Below are positions 46,233-57,759 of a stretch of 64,000 nucleotides of DNA, one piece after another. This DNA comes from Agaricus subrufescens. Taxonomy: Eukaryota; Basidiomycota; Agaricomycetes; Agaricales; Agaricaceae. The notes under the pieces were generated by a model, which saw only the letters and a list, made by a program, of their open reading frames with translations, was not told the origin of the DNA and did no database searches. The first letter of the stretch is position 1. Every line of letters begins with the position of its first letter. Position numbers and translations under genes: made by a program. The stretch lies in the NCBI GenBank assembly GCA_029945375.1, contig CM057057.1:682001-746000 (forward strand), read 5' to 3'.

Positions 46233-46989
46233 ATCAGAAGCAAAAAGTGAGCGGTGGCGTCGTTGGGATATAGAGGAGAGTATGGCTGCGCAGGTAGGAG
46301 CAATGAAGAGGTTGGTGATACTTGGTTATAGTGTTGGGTCTTATTTTTGCGCTATAAAAAGCTGTTGAATAGTGAAAAGGTCCGAAACTACAATCACTTC
46401 TGGAGAGACGAGCGGCCTTGATGCTGCAAGTCTGATCCGTAATCAGGGTGCGAGAATTATCACGTGCAGTGCGGTGTAATAGTCCGCTGACGAAATTTTT
46501 GGTTCCTCTGATTCTTCCAGTTTCAAACACGCCGATGACGATAAACCCTGGTGCAAAGAGATGAGCCATGCGTCCCAGGCCTTGCTTGGTTGACCCGCAG
46601 TGCACTGATCTCGCCCGTTCGGCACCGCTATACCTTGTTACCTTCAAAGGGACGGGCTTTACCTATCCGATGGCGTGTTCTTTTTCGTTTGACACTACGC
46701 TCGTTCACACTCAGTCGTTCCTGTATTCGTTGAGTACTGCACAAGCACTACATAGCCCTACCTCTGGTACTCCACTATGACCGATCGCCTTCCAGATGCT
46801 GAGATTGGGAGGGACGTTTGGGACAACATGTCACTTGGTGGCCTGCTACGATTTGGAGATACGCGTATTAGATGTTTTAACGGTAGAATATATTTTCTCG
46901 CCGAGATTGTGTCTTGCGACGAGGGTCTGTTTGGCGGTGTTTGTAATGACCCTTCACACTGTCCGTGACTGTTCGGGCACGATCGTCTG
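46233..46989. promoter_or_regulatory. Divergent promoter of sirtuin and Argonaute
   Basis: 757 bp between the two starts. A plus-strand frame at 46777-46968 (MTDRLPDAEIGRDVWDN...) could be an upstream exon or uORF of Argonaute but has no family resemblance. A 149-codon minus frame covers 46758-47207 and is antisense to the Argonaute start. Confidence 0.4.
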
Positions 46990-49900
46990 ATGTTTTCGCC
47001 TGCAAGATCCTTGGTAGGATCCATATTGCGCGTACGCGGACCATCCGATGGAACATACGCTTGCTGGACGCGACGTGCTTCATCCCAGTCTTCCCCCCGC
47101 CGCGCGGACAACAACGTTGAACCCCGTATTCCACCAGGGTATATGCCATACTCCCCATTGCTTCTCTTGTTGACACCTCCAACCATTTGACAGAATATAT
47201 GCGCCACCCCATCGCCCTATTGCGGTCGACCCTCGGCTGCTCGACGGCTCTCAGGATCAGGTCATAGCAGATTTCAAAAGCGCGACGAGCAACGAAAATG
47301 CTCTTGCCATACGCCCTAACTTTGGCAAAGAGGGGAGAGAAATCACATTAAGGACCAATTATTTTCGCATGAACATCCCGAATGGTCCCTTCTATCAGTA
47401 CGAGATGCAGACAACACCTGCCGTCTCTTCCAAATGGATGAGATCGCGCATATTTGAACTCGCAGAGAGTACGGTGATATGGAAGGAGCACTTGGAGGGT
47501 GTAGTTGCCCATGACCATTCATGGAAGCTGGTGTCATCAAGTATGCTACCCCAGCCCTTGTCGATCGACATACCGTACTACAATGAGGGCGAGGATCCCA
47601 CTAGAGAAGGTTTTCAACCTCGCCGAACCTTCAATCTCACTATCAAGTTCGATAGAGAGCTCGAGACAGAGAGTTTAAAAAAGTCAGTAATTTACTCAAA
47701 GTTACTGCTACCGGCATCATATCATTGCTAGATATATTACCGGGGATCCCCAATATCGCTCATACGACACCACGCCTATCATCTCGGCTTTAAACATCAT
47801 CCTTTCTGCCTGGCCTACTCGATCAGGAGGCGGAGGAGTATCAGTAGGACGCAACAAGTTTTTCATGCCGAGCACTAGCAGTCCTATTCATCTCGGTGGG
47901 GGTCTGGAGGCACTCCGGGGTTTTTATTCATCCGTGCGGACTGCTCACAATGCCCTCATGGTTAATGTTGATGGTGTGTACCTCGGCATGATGTACGGAA
48001 ATGATTTTTGAGTTATCACATAGTTTGCATGACTCCATTTTACACGCCCGGTAACCTGGCAGACGTCCTTCGCAGCCACATGGTGAAGAAATATCGCCTC
48101 CCGGCTTTCACCAACGGCCTCAATATCAAGACCACCCATCTGGGCCATCGCAAGACTATCCGAAGAATGTCTCGGTACACCGCCAAGACGTATTTTTTTA
48201 AACATGCGGAGTATGGCGACATTTCCGTTGAGGAGTATATTCTTAAGAGTACGTTCATTCGCACAATTATATTTAGTAGGTGTATGACTGATGTTCTCCG
48301 TCAGAATACGGAATTAAGCTTCGCTATCCGGACCTCCAGCTCGTTGAGCTCGCGGGTGCATATGTTGCATATCTTCCGGCAGAGCTCTGCGAGATTACGG
48401 CCAATCAGCCATACATTCGAGCACCTTCCGATGACCAAGTGACAGCTATGATGCGACATACTCGTCACCCCAATGCTGTCGCCCACGCCATCGAAAACGA
48501 AGGTGTTCAACAACTCGGACTTTCGCAGAACGTTCCTATACTGAATGCCTTTGGTATCAGCATTTCCCCGGAGATGGTCACTATTCCTGGTCGAGTTTTA
48601 CCTCATCCGACAATCAAGGTTGCAGGGGAGCGGGATTGTCAATCTTTTGATAAAAAGAAGGCGAACTGGAATTTTCGGGATGAGAAATTCTTGAAAGGGG
48701 CAACATTGCAAGATTGGACTGTCCTTCTTATACGCGATGGTCATCGTTCAGAGTTCGGCGGAGCAAATGATCCAAGGTTACGCCAGGTTTTGGAAGAACT
48801 CACTGATACGTGCGGTAAACATGGCCTCAAAATCACCTCGCAGCCGACCATTACTGAACTTTTTCTTCCTCCGCGTGTTAAATCGGATCTTGAGAGGGAG
48901 AAAACAATTTCCTTCATCCGCAATGTTTTGCCCAATATGTTTCGCAAAAAACCCTCGTTCGTTCTTACTGTATTATCCAGCGACGATAATCATATATTTT
49001 CCGAGTTGAAACGTGTGTTTGACGTAACCCTTGACATTCGTGAGTTGCACCGAACATTGTAGCATCTTTGTGCGCTTAATCAATGATAGCAAGCATTGCT
49101 GTCCAAAATAGAATTTTTTGGTTTGGTAAGGAGGCGAAATTGATCAAGATTTAGGTCATAATCTCACCTTATCACAGGAGGACCACGATATTTTTCTTCA
49201 AATCTCGCACTGAAGGTCAATATGAAGCTTGGTGGCATTAAGTGAGTTTCTCCGCATGTAGTCCCTCAAGATTATTCATTGCTTTCTAGCCACACCCTTA
49301 ATGAGGCTAATATGAACTGGCTCAACGAAGCACCCACGATGTTGGTCGGTGTCGACGTGACTCATCCTGGTGCTTCATCAGTTGGTGAAACACCTTCAAT
49401 TGCGGCCGTTGTTGCTAGTGTTGATCGTCATTGTGTCCAATTCCCCGCAAGTTTGCGAATGCAGGAGCCGAAGAAGGAGGTGTGCACTGCTGCTGATGTG
49501 TTTTTGCACTGTCTTAGATTTTATAGATCGTAACTGGCCTCAAGGAAATGATGATCGAAAGGCTCAGAGCCTTCCATGCCAAGCGCAATCAATATCCTGA
49601 GCGTATCATTATTTATCGTGACGGTGTCTCCGAGGTAAGCTCGGGCAGTTCTAACGCGAAGATTCCTCGCAAAATTTGTCTTTTTAGGGACAACATAGGG
49701 ATGTCATCCAGGAAGAATTACCGGCCATCAGAAAGGCCTTCAGTGAAATTAATCTTGAGTATCACCCCAAATTGACTATCCTAACTTGCGTACGGTTTCA
49801 TTTTCTCTTTTGAAGAATGTTGTTCATTGCTTTTCAATAGATCAAAAAACATCATACTCGATTCTTTGCTACGAGCGACGAAGATGCTAATAAAAATTTC

Positions 49901-50351
49901 CTCCTTTTACCCGGAACAGTGGTTGATCAGGGAGTAACCCCAGCACCTCACTTCGATTTCTTCCTACAAGGTATTGATCTTCGGTTATTGAGTTTTCAAA
50001 CATTGGTAGTAACAACTCATCTTAGCAAATGGAAGTCTCATCCACGCGATTCATCCCACACACTACTTCGTCATTCATGACGAGAATGGATTTACCGCGG
50101 ACGGGTTACAAGCTTTAACGAATAATACTAGTTATCTGTGCAGTCGCACTGCGCAGGCGATTGGGGTAGCTGTTCCGGCGTATTACGCTGATCTTGCGTG
50201 CCAGCGTGGAAGGTGTTATTTGCATGATATGTTCCGGAGTACTAGCAAGGTCGTTTCTGCCAGCGAAGAGAATGCTTGGGATAGGGCGGTTCAGTGTTGG
50301 GGGAATGGGCCAACTGGCGAGGTAATGAAGGATGTCATGTTTTATTTGTAG
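46990..50351 (+). CDS. Argonaute (PAZ and PIWI domains)
   Basis: Core of RNA silencing: binds small RNAs and may slice targets. The called start MFSPARSLVGSILRVRG joins, across a 55-nt intron, PRIPPG to IYAPPHRPIAVDPRLLDGS, then NYFRMNIPNGPFYQYEM (N domain), ArgoL1 GLEALRGFYSSVRT, PAZ VNVDGVCMTPFYTPG to YGDISVEEYILKKYG, and LVELAGAYVAYLPAELCEI. MID is GRVLPHPTIKVAG to DCQSFDKKKANWNF. PIWI has LVGVDVTHPGASS (Asp), the Glu region VTGLKEMMIERL, IIYRDGVSEGQHRDVI (Asp), HATHYFVIHDE and AYYADLACQRG, where the fourth catalytic position is Asp as in several fungal Argonautes. It ends VMKDVMFYL. About eleven introns all restore frame. An N-terminal RGG-rich extension, common in the family, is not seen; the true start could be further upstream. 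Confidence 0.93.
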
Positions 50352-50883
50352 TGGTTTTCTCGTTAGATTGCTCACTAAAATTACTTGGTTCTCACCGTTC
50401 TTTCTATACATACCCACCCGTGTATATATCTGAATGCGGATGTCTGGTGCTTGAGTGTCTACACTGTTGGATGATAGTGGATTTTAGTGCTACTGCATTT
50501 TACATGAGTTTGCAAGGAGAAAAGATTGATTAATTGCTCCACTCATTGCTCATCCCTGAGATCATTGTTGAAGTTAGTTGATTAATTAAGGCACAGAGCG
50601 GGTAAGCAGAGGAAAACTTAAGCCTGAGACACTTGTATAAGTCAATGTTGCAACACTCGAAGGTTCATGGTGCCCTATCGAGTATAATGTAATGTTCGGA
50701 AACCAAAGAACAATAGATTTCATCCAGTCCCTGATGAAATCTACCGTCACTGAGAATATGCGGTACGTCATCATAGCATGGTTATCCAGCATTTTAATAG
50801 ACTACAACAACAGCTCACTGTCAGATAATTACATTGGGACAATGTCTCCATCCGGCTTTGGCAGCTTCCTTCTTTGCCACTCT
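50352..50883. other. Convergent intergenic region
   Basis: Between the Argonaute stop and the hydrolase copy 2 stop. No coding sequence recognised. Confidence 0.45.
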
Positions 50884-51939
50884 CTATTCAATCAAAAAGC
50901 GACCAATAATTTGTAAAAATTTCTCTGGCTCCTCGAGATGCGCCACATGACTGGAGTTCTATCTACATGTCAGAGATCCTCGCCGACAATGTGACGTTTT
51001 ATGGGAACATACTGCAAATTGAACCCAGCGGACACGAGGGATCAGCTGGAAAAAGGGATAGACACAGCTGTCAGCCACCTCGTCGTGCCAACCATTCGTC
51101 AAGAGCGTGGGGACAGAGATTTTAGGAGCTTCGTCTAACATTGAGAAGTCCTTGATGGGGCCGGTCATGTAGAACTCGGATGGTCCGTTCCTAGAAATCA
51201 AATCGGGCTCGAGTGGATGGTATCCAATATGTAGACTAACTTACATTGTGAGGTAAACGGTTGGATCCTTTTCAATAGCTGCCAAACTCTCCTGCATTGG
51301 CTCTGGCATAGGGTCGACCATGCAAAGGAACCGAGAATAAAAGACAGCGACGGCCTCTTGATATTCTTTACTCACTGTTTTATCCTCTTTTTCGCATCTA
51401 TTAAGAACGTCTTGAACGTCCTGCGGTAGTTTCTTTCTGAGTACTTCTTGTGCTTCCATGAAAAGAGCACCTGAAAGTGGCGAAGACATTATGATCAAAT
51501 GCCTCAAACCTCCTGGCTGCCTAGCTGCATGACGAGAACCCAACATGCCTCCCCAAGAATGTCCGAGGAGATCATAATCATCATAGATCCCAAGATGGAC
51601 TAAAAGGCGCTTCAACTCGTCTAGGAACAAATCCTCCTTCCAGAACGATATGTCGCCCTTCTTCTCAGGGAAATGTGTTGAGCGCCCATTTCCAATCTGA
51701 TCGTAGATCACCACAGGAATAGATCTCTCTACTGTGAGCTCAGAAAACCCGACCAGGTAATGCGAAGTGCCGCCAGGTCCTCCATGAAGGACGACCAAAG
51801 GACGAACGCCCGACTTCAATTCACCATACACCCTATACCAAGTCCTGCACTCTTTTCCTGCGTTCGGGGCCTCCCAAATCAGTTCGCCCTCTGTAGTGTT
51901 GACATTTCCTGACGGCGCTCTGGAAGCAGAAGAAGCCAT
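50884..51939 (-). CDS. Proline iminopeptidase-like alpha/beta hydrolase, copy 2
   Basis: Paralogue of 15793-16850 with the same three-exon structure. Motifs: HGGPGGTSHYLVG (canonical oxyanion loop), YDQIGNGRSTHF, GHSWGGMLGSRHA (nucleophile Ser), TNGWHDEVADS (acid) and NSSHVAHLEEPEKFLQI (His), stop at 50884. Exon 1 runs from 51939 to about 51245 and ends DPTVYLT. The next exon begins NGPSEFYMTGPIKDFSML and ends RWVQFA. Proteins differ from copy 1 at scattered positions, with the oxyanion-loop Gly/Val difference the most notable. Both seem functional. There is no signal peptide, so the enzyme is probably cytosolic. Confidence 0.92.
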
Positions 51940-54900
51940 AAGCGAGTAGTCAGAGAGAGACTTGCCTAAGGTAAGACAGGAGTATTATGATATATGTCGG
52001 ATAAGCGAAATCAGCTTGATTCCATTACACTGCGTGATCCAAAAAACGGCTTGACCTTTCTAGATCAACCTTGATCAGACGGCGAAATCCTGTCTCATTC
52101 TGGCGGCCCTAGGCCCGATGATCATCAGGCTTGAGTAAGAAAAACGTAGAACCTGTTAGCATGATTAGCCCGGCTTCAATCTTTCGATAACGTACAGCAA
52201 GTCGTGATCACTTGATTGACCGCTGTCAGGCTCACCATGTATCGGATACGGCTACTAGTGTGCATTAAACTCTGTCACAGTGGAATTATTCTTATTTTCC
52301 TGGCTGACGTGTAGTTAACCAAGCAAAGGATTTGAGAGCCCCCAAGAAGGACTAATGACATCGACGAACCGCATGCGACCTTGTGGCTCCGGAGCACCGG
52401 AATGCCCGGTTAGCCAGTATGGAACCCACGTGTGACGTTAATTCTCATGACTCACGTTCCCATCCTTCGAGCGGAAACAACTATACCACTTTGAGCGCTG
52501 CGCATAGCATAGGTGGAGAATAAAACACTTACACTGGTATTGTCAAAGATTGGTCTGCTAGATTTTTCTTTCATCAATTCGCTTTACGACATATTCTCCT
52601 CAGTTTTCCACAAGTGACAACTACTGATGCACCAACATACCTATGAGTAGTGTTATTTCTGTGGCTCTTATCATGGGATAAAGTAAATAAACCACCTGGA
52701 TTGTTTCCCGTGTGTCACAGTGTCACGAATCAATTCATCGTCGAGGGGGTATTTAAGTACTTTTCGGTGTGCCTGCGCCGATTATGATCCCTACCACAAT
52801 GCTTGAGTGCACAAATGATCAACTGTCTGATCAGACCCTCGAGGTCCGATACCACGGCTATATGCCTCCTACTCAACGAGAAAGCGAACCGATATTGTTA
52901 AATACCTTCAGTCATTTAGACTATTCCCATCGAGATGATCAATCCCGGATCATAGCCATACCATGATTAAAACGCCCCGCTTTCGTCAAGCATTCAATGA
53001 TTTAATTAACGCTGGGAACTTAGATCTTTTTCTTGTTCAAAGCCACGGGGCCGTTTCTTGAAATGCATCTTGTTATGGAACATTCGTTATAGATTGTCAG
53101 ACACAACGTGCTGTAAATCCTCCATTCCATTTGTCAAGTGGAGATTGATCTGTGATAGAAAACAGGCACACCCGCTCGGTTTGGAAGTTGATAATCCCTT
53201 CCGAAGCATTTGATAGGTTTAGTCAAAGACGTTACATGATTGAAAGAACTGAGTGAGTCAAGGAGTTGATGGCATAAGCCAACTTCCAGCACCGACAGCA
53301 CCGAAAAACTTGATATTTCGAGCACCTCTGTTTCTTGGGATCTGCCACCTCCTGGGGTTTCCCGCCCCCACCCTCTGGTTCAACACGATGTTTTTCCCCT
53401 ATCACTAATGCCGTATGCAAGTGATCTCTAGGAAAAGCATTGACGACACAGTCGTGAGCTCACCGATGTATTGCTTTGAGAAAAACCAGGACGGGATCCT
53501 CCTTGGGTACCTTGACCTGATTTTTAATGCGTCAAAGCCTTGGCAGAGTCGAATCTTAGCTCCGCGGGGGGCAACAAACTGTTCGTTGCCTCCTGGTTGC
53601 CCGTCCTCATTTGCTAGTTGTCGAGTCGCTTACTGATCATGATGTATTAGAAAGAAATAACACCACTGTTCATAGATGCGGAATATCCCGAATTGCGGTA
53701 ACTGTGCCTGACTACCTCTGGGCGTGGGGACCCGATGTAACGGCCAGACTGCCCTTCTGCCGCCTGCGATTCGAATTGTTCGGAAGGTAAATCTCACGTT
53801 GTAGCATGATTCCCGCCCGCCGCCCTAGCCTCAGGTCTTTGGGTTTGGTGCTTCTACTAAATGAAAGCTCTTTCTCGTTATACCCGAGACAATTCCTTGT
53901 AGAGTGCGTTATAGCTTAAAGTGACCAGATTCGGTTGATAGAAGGAAGGTTTATGCTAGAATAGGATCGCTGTCATCCTTGAAATCCGACCTTCCCGCAT
54001 TTCTTATGTCAATCACCGGCGGCAAACAGTGACCCATCAATGCATCATGATCAGACATCAGGGTCTATGAGCTGGCCAGCTCTGAGCTCTCCCAAACATG
54101 TCACGCCACGAGTCTGACCTATTCAATGACGATATAAATCATATATTTTACTGACCGACGGACCCTTTGAGGTATGTCATTCACGCCGGTGGCTGTGTCT
54201 TTTGGAAAATTTTAATATGGCTTCATGGACACTACGACAATTGTTGCCTCCCTTGCATATCCTACCTTAGGTCATAATCATAGCTTACCACCTGCTACAA
54301 TTTTTCAAGTTCAGAAGGCATATCTTGTCCAGTCAGTGTCCAGTTATACTCTCGCTTAACACGCCCCTGTGGTATTGGTAGGGTACCCTTTGGTGGTTCC
54401 TTGTAAGTCTCACGCACATTACCCCTAGGCGCTACACCGTTCCATAAATAGAACACGGACATACAACCGTTGACTTATAATCTCCGCCTCTGACAGTTTT
54501 GTTCTCCTGGTGCATCGTGTCGCTGTAATTCTATGAGAGTTTCGTTAGAGCTTCTCAACTCTTATAACACGACAATGCTCAGTACCGAGGTACCCGATTG
54601 TGATACTCCATAGAGAGATTTTCATTCTTGTAATGGATCTTATCAGTTGAGCGGAGCTCCTTCCTAATCTCATCTTAGGAAGTAGCAAAGGATAGCTGGG
54701 TTGAGTTGCGGGAATAGTCAGCATCAATTTGCCGGCTAGAAGAAGGCTTTTATCGCATAAGAATGGGGCTGACCAATAAATGCCAAGGCTGTTATCACAC
54801 TGTTTTAGCAAGTTTTACTATCGGTGATTCGTAGAAGAATGTGATTCCTCAGAAGCAGTTGTATGAGTGGTTGCACGCCATATTAGATATTTCCGATCAT

Positions 54901-57759
54901 TGGGAACCGGGTGGCATGGGAGGATATCTATACAACAGCATGGTAGGTTACGACTTTGAGCCTGTTTGCTGTTCTACAAACGGAATGGCTATTAAAGCGC
55001 AAATTTACCAGGGATGACCGTGATGTAATAAATCGCATGATCCTGTGCCTGCGTGAATGATTCCTTTGTCCCATTCTTTTTTTTGATTTCTAATTTTTTG
55101 TATTTTTTTGGTGGAGTATTGCGTGAGCCGTACCACCGATGGGTCAGCATTCTTAACCGGGTGGAAAATCTTATTGTTTTTCTGGAGGGCTCAACTTTTC
55201 TTCCTGAGAGAACCGCCCAAGGTTCGCCTAGGGCACTCCAGACACCATGGCCCAGACTCCGTCCTACAGACCCCCACCAAAACTCCGGGGGTCGGCATCA
55301 AGTCAGTTGGTTTAAAACCCTGCCTCCCTGAGGTGAACTTGTCTGATTTACTCAGTTGATATCCTTTCTTGTTTCTAGAAGAAGTTATTGGTTTGTAGAT
55401 CTATTCGCTTCCACCTGTTGGAATTATTTGACCAAAGGGTTTCAAGACTGATTGTACGCAGCGAGGCATGCGCGATCTAGAAGGAGATCTGTAGCATTAG
55501 GCGGGACATTTGAGTGGAATTTTCAGGATGGTTTTGGGGTCTCTTCCCTTGCATGATAGAATTCAACGAATGGGCCGTGGACGTCGGGAACTAACATAGA
55601 TCTTTCTCAATTGGAGGAGAAGATATACTAACCGAGACGGCGGCCTTCATCCACGGGCTTAGAAGGCTGCTAGGAATTCTGACGCCAATTGATATGGACC
55701 AATAAGCGGGGTTCTCCTTCTCACCCATTTGGACCACGCTGTGCTGCTATTGTAAAGAGAACCCAGGGCCTATCGCGCGGAATCATGCAATAAATCAGAA
55801 TGTGGGGTCAGAAATCTGACACTTATGCTATATATCACTACCCTTTATATAACTCATTGTTACCAGTACTCTATTCCTCGGACGTTATTTACCCTTGGAT
55901 AGCGATAAGCTTTCAAATCTTTTACGTTCAAGATAAGCACAGTGTAGGTCACACTCACTGCTTGCAAGTCTAGACTTGACGCTTGTCAATCACCACTGAT
56001 ACCAGTTCCAACATCGCTATTTTACAAAGGGGAGGCAGTTCTCCTACTTGTCAGGTCAGGTGCTGAATCGGAAAAGACATGTACCGATTGTCGGAACAAA
56101 TAATATTCCTCATGTGTCTGCAATTTATTCGTCTCCCTTTGTGAAACTTCGTCACACATTTTCGAGTTTAATTACACCTACTGTGACGCTGGTGGATCAG
56201 AATTGAAAAGGAACATCAGTACCACATGCCGATATAATTTTGAACTATGAATCGAGCCAGGTGAGCTTTCTCTCCATCGTATGACGGCTGGATAAATCAT
56301 GTCATAGAGCGGGTAAGGTTGTCGTCGGTTAATAACATAGTTTTTAGCGCGAACTCTCGTGCTCAGTAGTCGACTTGTTGATTACGGTACTTTCCTTCCG
56401 GCTTCAGACCTTGGATGCTTGGTATCACATATCGGATGCAATTCCATCAACAAATAATTTAAATATGACTAAGAGGTGTTGAAATCCATGCAGAAAACGA
56501 TTTGTGCAATGCTTATGCAGATCAGCAACTGCCGCTCTTTCTTCACCTATCCAATAGGGTCACCGAGATCCACACAATTTGACTTGACATGTGAACCAAC
56601 CTACACTGTGGTTCTCGTCGAACCAGTTTGAAGGAACTTAACAAAAAAGTTAATGTTAGCCTTTCCTATCGCCGACATTGTTTTCAACCGTGAAACCGGA
56701 GTGAAAGTCCAAATACAAATACACCTATCAATAGACCTGGTAACTATTAGTTAAGGGAGGTAATTGCGTGCAGTAGAGTGTATGAGACAATTGCATGCAC
56801 AATTGTTAACAAAGTTTTCTTAGGTTCTTCTGCCGCCGCCGAAATTTGAGAGTCAAGCCGACCATCGAATTACGGCAGCAGTGATGTCCTCATGATGATG
56901 ATCGATCGTTGAACACTCGCCGTCCCAGGATTTTAAGGCGGTTGAAGCCAAGAACAATGTTTATATTTATGCTCTTCGGATTGTATGTACTTTTAAGTAA
57001 GTATTGTGCCGTGAAACCCTGGGCGCCCAAGGAATCCAAGTTCCTGTCCCTGATTCAGACGGCATAGCTTCCGATTGGTTATTGTGAGTGTGTTCCTCTT
57101 GTGAAACAGACTACGTAAAGCTGATTAGAAGCATGCCGATCTCATCTCTCGGTGGACAGGAATCGTATTCGCATCCTTGGGGCTGGATGAGGGAGCTGAT
57201 TACTTGGATATGTGTGGCTGGCACAAGTAAGCAACATCGGTGATGCAGCGGGCAATTGCAATTGGTTGCAAAGGCGACCAAGGATTCCCGTTGCTGGGGA
57301 CCTTTTCACAATTTAGATTCTCATTTCGTCATGGAATCTTGGGATCAGGCTGTGAGAGTGATGCGCAGCGTGTCCCCCGTAGCTTCTGATTCTAACGTCG
57401 CATGTTTTCCACTCATCATACTTGCGCATAAACGGCGGCCGAAAGCGAAGGAGAGAATGTGAGGGATTGAGAGAACGAAATGAGCATGGCCATTGTGGGA
57501 ATCTAGGTAAGATGGACTGATTTTGTACTCCGAAATGAACCGACAGCAGTCTGATTCTCCGGTTCTATTCAGGGCCTGGGCTTGAGCTAAGGGGTTGGTA
57601 TTGATTGGATTGGGTCAAGTGCGGGTGTGAGCACTGAGATGGTTTCGAGCCAGGGATAGATCACCTTGCCATCAGCGACGACCCCCGAGTTCCTCAAATA
57701 TTCCCTGTGGAAGGCCCGGCTCCTTCCCTCCCCCCTCTTTTAGCTGCAACTCTTAGAGG
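51940..57759. other. 5.8-kb gene-poor stretch
   Basis: The first about 450 bp is the promoter of hydrolase copy 2 and resembles the copy 1 promoter. The rest has only short, scattered open frames on both strands: 52769-52966, 53415-53636, 54545-54811, 55053-55359 and 57256-57462. None has domains, signal peptides or a consistent splice structure. No long terminal repeat, reverse transcriptase or transposase motif was found. It may be decayed sequence or intergenic DNA. Confidence 0.45.

Noticed and set aside
46758..47207. 149-codon minus-strand frame over the Argonaute start
   Set aside because: Antisense to a well-supported Argonaute exon and has no recognisable features.
55053..55359. Overlapping plus frames with a hydrophobic start
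   Set aside because: Composition follows from T-rich DNA; two frames are open over the same bases and neither resembles a protein family.
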